Assembly: GCA_963714205.1 (NCBI GenBank)
Contig: CAVQNQ010000007.1
Location: 309,708-373,707 of the forward strand
Direction of reading: 5' to 3'
Length of the DNA: 64,000 bases
Origin: CAVQNQ01 sp963714205
Lineage (GTDB): Bacteria > Acidobacteriota > Terriglobia > Bryobacterales > Bryobacteraceae
Numbering within the stretch: position 1 is the stretch's first letter; each line of letters opens with the position of its first letter. The notes under the pieces were generated by a model. The model did no database searches and was not told the origin of the DNA. It was given only the letters and a program-made list of their open reading frames with translations. Both the position numbers and the translations under genes were made by a program. Below are positions 17,079 through 25,601 of the stretch, in pieces.

Positions 17079-18293
17079 ATGCCCAAGAAGACTCCCGGCC
17101 CCCAGCGCCGCTATCGCGAAGATCTGTCCGAGACGCCGGATTGGTTGAAGAAGAAGAAGTGCCCAAACCGCGACGCCTATATGTCCGGCCAGCGCATCCT
17201 GCCCAAGAATATCGGCGGCAAGGAGAAGCTGGCGGATCTCATCGATTCCACTTTCCTGGCGTACAATTCGGCGCGCCTGCGGGAAGGCTGCCAGCTCTTC
17301 GCGGAGAAGATGTTGGAACCGGATGTCACCATCGGGATGAGCTTTTCGGGCGCACTCACGCCGGCAGGGTTGGGATGCTCTTCCATCGTGCCGCTCATCA
17401 AGGCCGGATTCGTGGATTGGATCGTCTCCACCGGGGCCATCCTGTATCACGATCTGCACTTCGCGCTGAACTACCCGGTCAAGGTAGGCAGCTTCAAGAT
17501 GGATGATACGGAGCTGCGGAACAACGATATCGTGCGGGTCTACGATGTGCTGCTGGGTTACAGCGATTGCCTCATGGCCACCGACGAGATCCTGCGCGGC
17601 ATCCTGGTGCAGCCCGAGTTCCAGAAGGAGATGGGCACGGCCGAGCTGCATTACCTGCTGGGTCGGTACGCGGCGGAATGGGAGCGCAAGGCGAAAGTGA
17701 AGGACGTGTCGGTGCTGGCGGCGGCGTACCGCGCGGGCGTGCCGTGCTACACCTCGTCGCCGGGGGATTCCACCATCGGGATGAACGTGGCGGGGGTCGA
17801 GCTGCGGGGCAACCAGCTGCGGCTGAATCCTTCGATCGACGTCAATGAAACCACGGCGTTCGTGCTGGCGGCCAAGCGCTCGGGCGGTAAGAGCGGGGTG
17901 GTGCTGTGGGGCGGCGGGAGTCCCAAGAACTTCATGCTGCAGACCGAGCCGCAGATCCAGGAAGTGCTGCGCATCAAGGAATACGGGCAGGATTACTTCT
18001 TGCAAGTGACCGACGCGCGGCCGGATACCGGCGGGTTGAGCGGGGCCACGCCCAGCGAAGCGGTGAGCTGGGGAAAAGTGGATCCGGACCGGCTGCCGGA
18101 CGCGGTGGTTTGTTACACCGATACCACCATCGCCATGCCTCTTCTGACGCACTACGCGCTGGCGCGGCACAAGCCGCGGGCCCCGCGTCGGCTATATGAT
18201 CAGCGCGACACCATGATCAACGCGCTGCGCAAGGAGTACTTCACTCACAACAAGGTGAAGATGGTGGATGGCTCGAAGCCGGTGCTCGACTAA
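17079..18293 (+). CDS. Deoxyhypusine synthase-family protein (probable homospermidine synthase type)
   Basis: A 404-residue member of the deoxyhypusine synthase family, which moves the aminobutyl group of spermidine in an NAD-dependent reaction. Seen: the NAD-binding region (MSFSGALTPAGLG, STGAILYHDLHF), SPGDSTIGMN, and the active-site segment LWGGGSPKNF with Lys283 matching the lysine that forms the enzyme-substrate imine. Bacteria have no eIF5A, so these homologues are thought to act on free polyamines, for example making homospermidine. The next gene, a PLP decarboxylase, starts 2 bp downstream, consistent with a two-gene polyamine operon. The exact product is an inference. Confidence 0.85.
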   Translation: MPKKTPGPQRRYREDLSETPDWLKKKKCPNRDAYMSGQRILPKNIGGKEKLADLIDSTFLAYNSARLREGCQLFAEKMLEPDVTIGMSFSGALTPAGLGCSSIVPLIKAGFVDWIVSTGAILYHDLHFALNYPVKVGSFKMDDTELRNNDIVRVYDVLLGYSDCLMATDEILRGILVQPEFQKEMGTAELHYLLGRYAAEWERKAKVKDVSVLAAAYRAGVPCYTSSPGDSTIGMNVAGVELRGNQLRLNPSIDVNETTAFVLAAKRSGGKSGVVLWGGGSPKNFMLQTEPQIQEVLRIKEYGQDYFLQVTDARPDTGGLSGATPSEAVSWGKVDPDRLPDAVVCYTDTTIAMPLLTHYALARHKPRAPRRLYDQRDTMINALRKEYFTHNKVKMVDGSKPVLD

Positions 18294-18295
18294 AG

Positions 18296-19429
18296 ATGAC
18301 CAAGAAAGAGCTGCGCGCCCTGGCCGCGGAACACGGCACGCCCCTGGTGGTGATCGATCACGCGGTCATCCGGCGCAATTACGCCAATTTCAAACGGCGC
18401 CTCCCCAAGGTGCAGGCGTACTACGCGGTGAAGGCCAACCCGGCGCCCGAGATCGTGCGCACGCTCTACCAGGCGGGGGCCAGCTTCGACGTGGCCTCGT
18501 TTCCGGAATTCCTGCTGGTGCATGAGAACATCAAACACCTTCCGGCCAAGGAGCGCCAGGACTTCATCTGGGACAAGATCATCTACGCCAACCCCATCAA
18601 GCCCCAGGAAACCCTCGAGGCCCTGGACGAATACAAGCCGCTGCTGACCTACGACAACCCGGACGAACTGCGCAAGATCAAGCGCTTCGCTCCGCACGCG
18701 GGGCTGGTGTTGCGGCTGCGGGTGCCCAACACCGGGTCGATGGTGGAGCTCTCCTCGAAGTTCGGCTGCGATACGGGCGAGGCGGTGGCCTTGGTGCTGG
18801 AGGCCTTCCGGATCGGCCTGGTGGTAGAGGGGCTGAGCTTCCACGTGGGCAGCCAGTGCACCAATTTCGACAACTTCGTGCAGGCCCTGAACATGGCTGC
18901 GGCAGTGATGGAAGAGGCGCGATCGCGCGGCCGCGAGATCAAAATTCTGGATATCGGCGGCGGCTTCCCGGTGCCCTACGACGCGCACGTCAAGCCGTTC
19001 GAGGAACTGGCGCGGAAGATCAACGCGGAGATCGGCCGTCTGTTCGACCCCAAAATCGAGATTCTGGCCGAGCCGGGCCGGTTCCTGGTGGCCACAGCCG
19101 CCACCGCGGTGTCGCGCGTCATCGGAAAAGCCATCCGCGACGGCAAGCGTTGTTACTATGTCGACGACAGCGTCTACCACACCTATTCGGGGATCGTGTT
19201 CGATCACTGCCAGTATCGCGTGAAGCCGTTCAAGAACGGTCCGGCGGAGATCTCCACCGTGTTCGGCCAGACGTGCGACGGCATGGATGCGATTACGCAG
19301 GCCGAGGTACTGCCGCACCTCGAGATCGGCGACCTGGTGTACTCCGACAATATCGGAGCCTACAGCAACGCCTCGGCCACCTGGTTCAACGGCTTCGCGC
19401 CGGCCCAGGTGGTGCACCTCAACCAGTAG
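18296..19429 (+). CDS. Group IV PLP-dependent decarboxylase (ornithine/lysine-type)
   Basis: A 377-residue alanine-racemase-fold decarboxylase. Motifs: AYYAVKAN with the PLP lysine (Lys46), FHVGSQC, DIGGGFPV (phosphate-binding glycines), EPGRFLV, and GQTCDGMD near residue 325 with the catalytic cysteine and substrate-binding aspartate supplied across the dimer. This pattern fits eukaryotic-type ornithine decarboxylase or bacterial lysine/ornithine decarboxylase rather than diaminopimelate or arginine enzymes, which are longer or carry different motifs. It would supply putrescine (or cadaverine) to the deoxyhypusine-synthase-like enzyme encoded just upstream. Confidence 0.88.
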   Translation: MTKKELRALAAEHGTPLVVIDHAVIRRNYANFKRRLPKVQAYYAVKANPAPEIVRTLYQAGASFDVASFPEFLLVHENIKHLPAKERQDFIWDKIIYANPIKPQETLEALDEYKPLLTYDNPDELRKIKRFAPHAGLVLRLRVPNTGSMVELSSKFGCDTGEAVALVLEAFRIGLVVEGLSFHVGSQCTNFDNFVQALNMAAAVMEEARSRGREIKILDIGGGFPVPYDAHVKPFEELARKINAEIGRLFDPKIEILAEPGRFLVATAATAVSRVIGKAIRDGKRCYYVDDSVYHTYSGIVFDHCQYRVKPFKNGPAEISTVFGQTCDGMDAITQAEVLPHLEIGDLVYSDNIGAYSNASATWFNGFAPAQVVHLNQ

Positions 19430-19434
19430 GGCGC

Positions 19435-22035
19435 TTATGCCGTGGCCGCGCCAGCGGTGCCATCGGCCCAGCGGATCAGGCCGGGGAGAAACGTCTCGGG
19501 GGCATCCGGATGGAAAGGCAGCACGCGGACGGTGTAGCCGTGCAGGCCGCTGTCGCGGCAGGGCACCTCGGAAGCCACGAAGGTGGCGGAGCCGTCGTAG
19601 GCCTCTCCCTCCAGTTCCATGGGGATGGCCACCGGGTCCGTGATCTCGAAGCGGGCATCCAGCTTTCCGAGATACAGTTCCACGGCGACCTCGCCGGCGC
19701 CCAGCGATCCCAGCCCCACGCGCGCGCGAACATCCACGCGGCTCCCGGCGGTCAGCACCTTGCTCGGCAGCGTATCCACGCTCTCCACGGTCACCTGCTG
19801 CCAGGCGGCGCGGATGCGCGCGTGCCAGGCGGCCAGATCGCGGGCGCGCGAGCCTCCATCCGCGATGAGCTGTTGATAGCGGGCGTGCGCCATCAGATAG
19901 AAATCGGTGGTGTATTCATAGACCACGCGCTGCATGTTGAACACCGGGCATAGCGCGCCGATGGCGGTCTTCATCTGGGCGATCCAGCGGCGCGGCAGGC
20001 CGTCCACGCTGCGGTCGTAGAAGGTGGGAACAACGTCGCGCTCGAGCAGTTCGTAGAGAGCGGAGGCCTCCACCTGGTCCCAGTAATCGTGGTCCTCGTA
20101 GGTCTCGCCGTGGCCGATAGCCCATCCGACCGAGAAGGCGCCCGAACCCCAGTTCTGCCAAGCCTCGTCCCACCATCCGTCCAGCGTGCTGAGGTTCAGC
20201 AGGCCGTTGGCGAGGGCCTTCATCCCGCTGGTGCCGCTGGCCTCCAGGGGGCGGCGGGGAGTGTTCAGCCACACGTCGCAGCCCTGCACAAGATAGCGGG
20301 CCACGGCCATGTCATAGTCTTCCAGGAAGACCACGCGGCGGCGGAACTCGGGCCGCTGGGCGAGCCTGACGATTTGTTGGATGAGAGCCTTGCCGGCGTC
20401 GTCGCGCGGATGCGCCAGGCCGGCAAAGAGGATCTGCACGGGCCGCTGAACGTCGTTCAGGATACGGCCCAGCCGGTCGATATCGCGCAGCAGCAGGGTG
20501 GCACGCTTATAGGTTGCGAAGCGGCGCGCGAACCCGATGGTGAGGGCGTCGGGATCGAGAGCCTCCGCAGCCGTGTTGATTTCGCCCTGGGAAGCGCCGC
20601 GGCGCTGGAGCTGGTCCTTGAGGCGCGCGCGGGCGAAGGCCACCAGGCGCTCCCGGCGGCGTTCGTGAGTGCGCCATAACTCTTCGGCGGGGATGGCCTC
20701 CACGCGGCTCCACAAGCGGGCGTCGGCGTGCTCCTCGCGCCACTTGGGGCCCAGGTAGCGGTCGTAGAGCTGGTTCATCTCGTAAGAGATCCAGGAGCGG
20801 AAGTGAACGCCGTTGGTGACCGAGCCGATGGGGATCTCATCCTCGGGAACCTCCGGCCAGAGGACCTTCCACATACGGCGCGACACCTTGCCGTGCAGCT
20901 TGCTGACGCCGTTGCTGGCGGCGGCCATGCGCAGGGCCAGGACGGTCATGCAGAAGTCTTCGGAATCGTTACGGGGGTTCTGGCGGCCCAGCCCGAGGAA
21001 TTCGTCGCGCGAAATCCCCAGGCTGCGGAGGTAGTCGGTCAGATAACGGTCGAGCAGGGGCGCGGGAAAGTAGTCGTGGCCGGCGGGCACGGGAGTGTGG
21101 GTGGTGAAGATCAAACCGGCGGAGGCGGCCTCGCGGGCTTCGCGGAAGTTGAGGCCGCGGCCCATCAGCCGGCGGACGCGCTCCAGCGAGAGGAAAGCCG
21201 AGTGGCCCTCGTTCATGTGATAGACGGTGGGTTCCAGGCCCAGGGCTTCCAGGGCCCGGAAGCCGCCGATGCCCAGCAGGATCTCCTGCTTGAGCCGCAT
21301 CTCGATGCCGCCGCCATAGAGCTGGTTGGTGACTTCGCGATCCTCCGGGCGGTTTACGGCCATGTTCGTATCGAGCAGGAACAGCGCCACGCGGCCCACT
21401 TGCAGGCGCCAGATCTGGGCGGCCACCCGGCGGCCCTCGTAGAGCACTTCGATCGTAAGCGGCTGTCCATCGGGCCGCCGTTCCAAAACCAGGGGCAGGT
21501 TATGGAAATCGTTATCGACGTAGGATTCCTGCTGCCAGCCGGCGGGATTGAGATACTGGCGGAAGTAGCCCTGCTGATAGAGCAGCCCCACGCCCACCAG
21601 CGGCACGCCCAGGTCGCTGGCGGATTTCAGATGATCGCCGGCCAGCGCGCCGAGGCCGCCGGCGAAAATGGAAAGACATTCGGTGATCCCGAACTCGGCT
21701 GAGAAGTAAGCCACCGACAGGCCCTCGGCTCCGTAGCTCCGCCGGTACCAGGTGGATTCCGCGGAGACGTACGCCTTCAGCGCCGCTACCGTGCGCTCCA
21801 AATGAGCCAGGAAGGATTCGTCTTTGGCCACCAACTCCAATTGCGCCTGGTCGATCCGGCCCAGCATCAACACGGGGTTGTGGCCGGTGGATTCCCAGAG
21901 GTCGCTATCGAGGCGGCGGAAGAGTTCGACGGTATGGTGATCCCATGCCCAGCGCAGGTTGTAGGCCAGCAGCCGCAATCCTTCCAGGGGGGCTGGCAGG
22001 GAGGGCACCACGTTGAAGCGATGAACAGGGCGCAT
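19435..22035 (-). CDS. glgP: Alpha-glucan (glycogen) phosphorylase
   Basis: Phosphorolysis of alpha-1,4-glucans to glucose-1-phosphate. From the ATG at 22035 the protein has 866 residues, the size of the bacterial/archaeal GlgP subfamily with an N-terminal DUF3417-type segment (FNVVPSLPAPLEGLRLLAYNLRWAW). The PLP-lysine motif EASGTSGMKALANG, followed by NLSTLDGWWDEA, is intact near residue 610-630. A TTG at 22071 would add 12 residues, but the ATG matches family starts better. It converges on the decarboxylase gene with a 5-bp gap. The upstream side is occupied by an insertion sequence that begins 44 bp before the start, so its promoter may have been altered. Confidence 0.93.
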   Translation of the reverse strand: MRPVHRFNVVPSLPAPLEGLRLLAYNLRWAWDHHTVELFRRLDSDLWESTGHNPVLMLGRIDQAQLELVAKDESFLAHLERTVAALKAYVSAESTWYRRSYGAEGLSVAYFSAEFGITECLSIFAGGLGALAGDHLKSASDLGVPLVGVGLLYQQGYFRQYLNPAGWQQESYVDNDFHNLPLVLERRPDGQPLTIEVLYEGRRVAAQIWRLQVGRVALFLLDTNMAVNRPEDREVTNQLYGGGIEMRLKQEILLGIGGFRALEALGLEPTVYHMNEGHSAFLSLERVRRLMGRGLNFREAREAASAGLIFTTHTPVPAGHDYFPAPLLDRYLTDYLRSLGISRDEFLGLGRQNPRNDSEDFCMTVLALRMAAASNGVSKLHGKVSRRMWKVLWPEVPEDEIPIGSVTNGVHFRSWISYEMNQLYDRYLGPKWREEHADARLWSRVEAIPAEELWRTHERRRERLVAFARARLKDQLQRRGASQGEINTAAEALDPDALTIGFARRFATYKRATLLLRDIDRLGRILNDVQRPVQILFAGLAHPRDDAGKALIQQIVRLAQRPEFRRRVVFLEDYDMAVARYLVQGCDVWLNTPRRPLEASGTSGMKALANGLLNLSTLDGWWDEAWQNWGSGAFSVGWAIGHGETYEDHDYWDQVEASALYELLERDVVPTFYDRSVDGLPRRWIAQMKTAIGALCPVFNMQRVVYEYTTDFYLMAHARYQQLIADGGSRARDLAAWHARIRAAWQQVTVESVDTLPSKVLTAGSRVDVRARVGLGSLGAGEVAVELYLGKLDARFEITDPVAIPMELEGEAYDGSATFVASEVPCRDSGLHGYTVRVLPFHPDAPETFLPGLIRWADGTAGAATA

Positions 22036-22078
22036 GACCCAGTATAAGAGCCGGGGGTCCGGAATGGGCAAGGGACTC

Positions 22079-23630
22079 TATTCTCATGCAAGATGAGCCT
22101 GAACCGGGGCCTGGATTCTCACGCAAGATGAGCCTGAAGGGGAAGATCGCGATGCTGGGTGTTGATGATCAGCATGGACGATTCGGAAGCCACGAGCCTG
22201 AGCAGATCCGGGCATTTCTGGCCGGCAGCGGCGAGGTGCGGTTTGCCGGGCAGAAGCGCGCGGAAGTGTACGGTTGGGTGGAACAGACGCTGGTGCGGCG
22301 CCAGTATGTCGGCTTGGACCAGCCGGGCAAGGGGCTCGTGCGGCTCTACATTGGCCGGATGACGGGGTTGAGCCGGGCGCAGGTGACCAGGCTGATCGCC
22401 GGATACCGCGACACCGGCCGGGTGACAGCGGCGATCTATCGGCGCAACCAGTTCGCCACGCGCTACACCGCGGCCGATGTGAACCTGTTGGCTTACGTAG
22501 ACAAGGCGCATGGGAACTTGAGCGGACCGGCGACTTGTCGAATCCTGGAGCGCGAATACGCCGCATACGGCCAGGCGGCCTACCAGCGGTTAGCGGAGAT
22601 TTCCGTGGCGCACCTCTACCGGCTGCGCAACTCGCAAGCGTATCGGAAACGCAACACCAGTTACCAGCCCACACGACCCACGCCAATTCCCATCGGCGAG
22701 CGGCGCAAGCCGCAGCCGTGCGGTTCGCCTGGATACCTGCGCATCGACACGGTGCATCAGGGCGATCAGGACGGGCGCAAGGGGCTTTATCACATCAACG
22801 CGGTGGACGAGGTGACGCAATGGGAAATTGTGGCCGCCACGCCGCAGATTTCCGAACTCTGGCTCATGCCGGTGCTGGAAGCACTGCTCGCGCAGTTTCC
22901 CTTCGTGATCCGCAGCCTTCATTCCGACAACGGCAGCGAGTTCATCAACTACAACGTGGCCCGTCTGCTGGGCAAACTGCTCATCGAACAAACCAAGTCG
23001 CGGGCGTACCATTCCGGCGACAACGGCTTGGTCGAATCCAAGAACGGAGCCATCATCCGCAAGCATATCGGCTACGGCTACATCGACGCGCAACACGCCG
23101 AGGCGATGGACCAATTTCACCGGCAGCACATGAACCCGTACGTCAACTTCCATCGCCCTTGCGCCGTACCCCAAGTCGTCACCGAAGCCAACGGCAAGCG
23201 TCGCCGCCTCTACTTGCGCTGGGCCACGCCTTTCGAGCTCTTTCGGGAATCCCCGCGCTGTGAGAGCTTCCTGCGCCCAGGGGTCACGCTGTCGGAACTG
23301 GAGGGCTTCGCCCAAACCCAATCCGACACCGAAGCCGCGCTCGCCATGCAGCACGCCAAACGGAAGCTATTCGACCGCTTCCGGCGGACGGAAACCGCCT
23401 AACACGCCCCCCATGCGCCTCCCGTCGGTCGGCGATCGGTTCTGTGCCCCGGTCGGGCGCAAAACCAACCCAAAACCAAAACCGTTCCAAAGAAGGGAAA
23501 ACCAACGGATGTTTGCAGGCCATGCGTGCCTCCCGTTGGTCGGCCCCGGAGATTCGAAACAGCATCAGAAAGGAGACTCAGCGCCGGATCGCTTCGCCCC
23601 CGGCTTCAGGCTCATCCTTCGATGAGAATA
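22079..23630 (+). mobile_element. Insertion sequence with 25/26-bp terminal inverted repeats
   Basis: The left end (22079-22103, starting TATTCTCATG and ending ATGAGCCTGAA) is matched by the inverted right end (23605-23630, TTCAGGCTCAT...ATGAGAATA). The two differ only in a short central segment. The left end also has an internal direct copy of the repeat at 22115-22137. The element is about 1.55 kb and encodes one transposase. A TA dinucleotide occurs at both outer edges and could be the target duplication; no longer duplication is seen. Confidence 0.8.
22128..23402 (+). CDS. Transposase with integrase (rve) core
   Basis: A DDE transposase of about 424 residues from the ATG at 22128 (an ATG at 22086 lies within the inverted repeat and would add 14 residues). 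N-terminal helix-turn-helix (MTGLSRAQVTRLIAGYRDTG), then a retroviral-integrase-type core: Asp in LRIDTVHQGD, Asp in SLHSDNGSEFIN, Glu in NGLVESKNGAI. The architecture is like integrase-core transposases of the IS481/IS3 superfamily or ISNCY. It appears full-length and so may be active. Confidence 0.88.
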   Translation: MSLKGKIAMLGVDDQHGRFGSHEPEQIRAFLAGSGEVRFAGQKRAEVYGWVEQTLVRRQYVGLDQPGKGLVRLYIGRMTGLSRAQVTRLIAGYRDTGRVTAAIYRRNQFATRYTAADVNLLAYVDKAHGNLSGPATCRILEREYAAYGQAAYQRLAEISVAHLYRLRNSQAYRKRNTSYQPTRPTPIPIGERRKPQPCGSPGYLRIDTVHQGDQDGRKGLYHINAVDEVTQWEIVAATPQISELWLMPVLEALLAQFPFVIRSLHSDNGSEFINYNVARLLGKLLIEQTKSRAYHSGDNGLVESKNGAIIRKHIGYGYIDAQHAEAMDQFHRQHMNPYVNFHRPCAVPQVVTEANGKRRRLYLRWATPFELFRESPRCESFLRPGVTLSELEGFAQTQSDTEAALAMQHAKRKLFDRFRRTETA

Positions 23631-23710
23631 TGCTAAGGGCCCGCGCGCCGGAATCAGCGAACCGGAATGCAGGGGAATACAATGAGCATATCCGGTCGAG
23701 GGAAGGTGTC

Positions 23711-23941
23711 ATGAAAGAAGACGAGAAGGAAAGAGTCGAAACGGCCGCCGTGACAGGTGTTGGCGCGGGGGTCGGCGGCGCCGGCGGCGCCACGGTGGGC
23801 GTCCTGGAACTGGCGGCTTCACCAGTCGCCGTCACGGGACTCTCCGCGGGTTTGGTCATCGGCGCGGGCGCCCTGGCAGGCGCCGTGGCTTTTTTTCTGG
23901 GATACAAGGCGTTTCGACACTTCACGAAAGCGAAAGGCTGA
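23711..23941 (+). CDS. Small glycine-rich membrane protein
   Basis: A 76-residue product starting at ATG 23711 with GGAAGG 5 bases upstream. The N-terminal dozen residues are charged (MKEDEKERVE), then two Gly/Ala-rich hydrophobic stretches separated by a short turn (glycine-zipper type, AGVGGAGGATVG and SAGLVIGAGALAGAVAFFLGY), and a basic tail FRHFTKAKG. It resembles small glycine-zipper membrane proteins but no family is assigned. It lies 81 bp from the right end of the insertion sequence. Confidence 0.5.
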   Translation: MKEDEKERVETAAVTGVGAGVGGAGGATVGVLELAASPVAVTGLSAGLVIGAGALAGAVAFFLGYKAFRHFTKAKG

Positions 23942-23947
23942 CGCCGG

Positions 23948-24583
23948 CTAGACGGCTGCGCCCAGCCCGGAACGGCGCCCCGTGGCAACCGCGGATACCG
24001 CTCCATTGTGGTTGCGGCGCCGCGTGTCGCGTTGCTGGTAGGTGCATTCGGCGCGCTTCACATCCCGCATCGGACAGCGCTTCTGGAAATAGATTCCGCA
24101 CTGCAGACAGACCTCCTCGCCGTTGCCGCTGTGCGTGACGATGGCCTTGGTCAGGCGCTCCAGAAGGGCGGCGGTTTGCCGCAACTCGGTTGCGCCGGCG
24201 CCGGCGAAGGCTTCCCCGAGCTTGCGATTCCTGGCGGCCTCGTAGCGCTGGAGCAGTTTGTGGCCGGCAGGGGCGAGCGAGAGTTCGCTGGAGCGGCGAT
24301 CGGCGAGGTCCCGGACGCGGCGCAGGTACTTGCGGCGTACCAGACGATCCGCGGTCTTGGAAGCGGCCGCGTCGCTCACCCCGAGGAACGCGGCCACGTC
24401 GCCGATGTTGCGGGCGCCGGTGACGTCCAGCAGTTTCAGAACCTTGAGCTGAGAAAGCGTCAGCCGCTTGCCGGCGATATCGATGAGCAGCCGCCGCTCC
24501 ATGATGCCGCTCAAGGCGGAGACGAACACGTTGGCATTCCCCAAAAGCGCGCCGATGAGTTGTTCGTTGTGGTGGCTGTCCAT
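23948..24583 (-). CDS. MarR-like transcriptional regulator with C-terminal cysteine cluster
   Basis: From the ATG at 24583 (GGGGGAG ribosome site 7 bases upstream) the protein has 211 residues. A MarR winged helix covers about residues 30-130: LTLSQLKVLKLLDVTG, GDVAAFLGVSDAAASKTADRLVRRKYL, RDLADRRSSELSL wing. The C-terminal extension has CLQCGIYFQKRC plus a further Cys (pattern C-x2-C-x8-C-x8-C), unusual for MarR proteins and suggestive of a metal or Fe-S sensor. The gene lies next to a cyclic-nucleotide-type regulator and the hydrogenase operon, so redox or oxygen control of hydrogenase is a plausible role. Confidence 0.82.
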   Translation of the reverse strand: MDSHHNEQLIGALLGNANVFVSALSGIMERRLLIDIAGKRLTLSQLKVLKLLDVTGARNIGDVAAFLGVSDAAASKTADRLVRRKYLRRVRDLADRRSSELSLAPAGHKLLQRYEAARNRKLGEAFAGAGATELRQTAALLERLTKAIVTHSGNGEEVCLQCGIYFQKRCPMRDVKRAECTYQQRDTRRRNHNGAVSAVATGRRSGLGAAV

Positions 24584-24677
24584 GCGATCGCTCCCCCGGA
24601 TTTCGCGGAATGCACCACGACCTAGGCTAGGGAGACGTCCGGCTAGCCCCGGGCCGCCTGCGTCTGCGCCGCGCCGC

Positions 24678-25154
24678 TCAATGCCTGGAGGCGGGCGCCT
24701 GGACCGCCGCCAGCGCCTTGAGCAGCTCGAGGCGCGTGGTTTCCAGGCGCGCCGCCGCCACGCGGAAAAGCCGCTCGAGAAAGGCGCAGCCAAAATGCGG
24801 ATTCGCATCGCAGGCGTCGCGCAGCCGGGATACCTCGAAGGACATCGCCGCCACTGGGTCCAGGGCCCGCGCCTGGAACTGCCGGCGGCCTCCCAGCACG
24901 GCCGACCAGCCCAGCTCTTCACCGGCAAACAGCGTTTGGATGTGGAACAGCCGGCCGTTCACGCTGGCCTCCAGCCCCACGCGGCCCGAGAGGATCACGT
25001 AGAACAGGCCGGATTCCTCGCCCTCGCGAAAGATGATCTCGTCCTTTTGAAAATGCAGCTCCGAGCCCAGAGACATCAGTTTGTGCATGTGCCTGGGGCG
25101 GAATTCCTCGAAAAACGCGTATTCACTCAGCGTCGCTATCGCACTCGTTGTCAC
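24678..25154 (-). CDS. Cyclic nucleotide-binding domain protein without DNA-binding domain
   Basis: A 158-residue single CNB domain: FRPRHMHKLMSLGSELHFQKDEIIFREGEESGLFYVILSGRVGL, GEELGWSAVLGG and the C-terminal helices. No Crp-type helix-turn-helix follows, so it cannot bind DNA by itself. The strict cAMP phosphate-binding arginine context (RSA) is not evident, so the ligand is uncertain. Proteins like this next to hydrogenase genes may relay a signal to a partner. It is expressed from the minus-strand promoter at 25235-25263, away from the hydrogenase operon. Confidence 0.85.
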   Translation of the reverse strand: MTTSAIATLSEYAFFEEFRPRHMHKLMSLGSELHFQKDEIIFREGEESGLFYVILSGRVGLEASVNGRLFHIQTLFAGEELGWSAVLGGRRQFQARALDPVAAMSFEVSRLRDACDANPHFGCAFLERLFRVAAARLETTRLELLKALAAVQAPASRH

Positions 25155-25234
25155 GGATCGGCTCCTGATGCGGACGTTCGCGGCGGAGTCCGGAAAAGTC
25201 TTCGCCCGATTGCGTCCGGCTCTAGATGGACAAT

Positions 25235-25263
25235 ATTAAACGCCCGTTTCTTGAAATAGTCAA
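25235..25263 (-). promoter_or_regulatory. Sigma-70-type promoter for the CNB gene
   Basis: On the minus strand TTGACT (25258-25263) and TTTAAT (25235-25240) are separated by 17 bp. It would give a leader of roughly 75 nt to the start at 25154. Confidence 0.6.
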
Positions 25264-25414
25264 TGCGGTTAACATTCAATTTGGTTAAATAATTTTAGTT
25301 CGCGAAGCGATGGGTAAAACCGCGCAGGGAACACGCGAAGCAGGCCGCACGAAAACCGGTTGCGTAATTTTCCCCACATCGAAGCGGCTGAGCGAAGCGC
25401 CTGCGGGGTGGGTC

Positions 25415-25467
25415 ATATCCCCCAGGCTGATCTCCCGATGAGATTCTGAGCGCGTCGTGGGGGATAT
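25415..25467. promoter_or_regulatory. Paired 10-bp inverted repeat upstream of the hydrogenase promoter
   Basis: ATATCCCCCA (25415-25424) and TGGGGGATAT (25458-25467) are perfect reverse complements with 33 bp between them; the arm centres are 43 bp, about four helical turns, apart. The pair ends 55 bp before the -35 box of the hydrogenase promoter, a position suited to an activator. Confidence 0.5.
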
Positions 25468-25521
25468 CTCACATTCCTTCATGGGCGTTCGAGGCCATAC
25501 GGGCTGGGGCAAATTGCCCGT

Positions 25522-25549
25522 TTGATTTCAGATATTTATGTCTTATAAT
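25522..25549 (+). promoter_or_regulatory. Sigma-70-type promoter of the hydrogenase operon
   Basis: TTGATT (25522-25527) and a consensus TATAAT (25544-25549) with a 16-bp spacer. The leader would be about 45 nt, with AAGGAGG just before the GTG start of the first gene. Confidence 0.7.
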
Positions 25550-25601
25550 CTTAGTTGGATACCATAAATAGAAAGACCCGTGGCAGGTTAAGGAGGCCAC
25601 A

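Larger units (their letters stand above)
25155..25601. other. Divergent regulatory region between the CNB gene and the hydrogenase operon
   Basis: This 447-bp gap is AT-rich compared with its surroundings and has no convincing gene. It contains promoters facing both ways (25235-25263 minus, 25522-25549 plus), a pair of GGTTAA repeats (25267 and 25283), and a perfect 10-bp inverted repeat with widely spaced arms (25415-25467). Confidence 0.7.

Noticed and set aside
22060..23650. Long target duplication around the insertion sequence
   Set aside because: Only TA is shared at both edges; flanks otherwise differ.
24584..24928. N-terminal extension of the MarR-like frame
   Set aside because: It lies antisense to the CNB gene, has no family similarity, and a good ribosome site precedes 24583.
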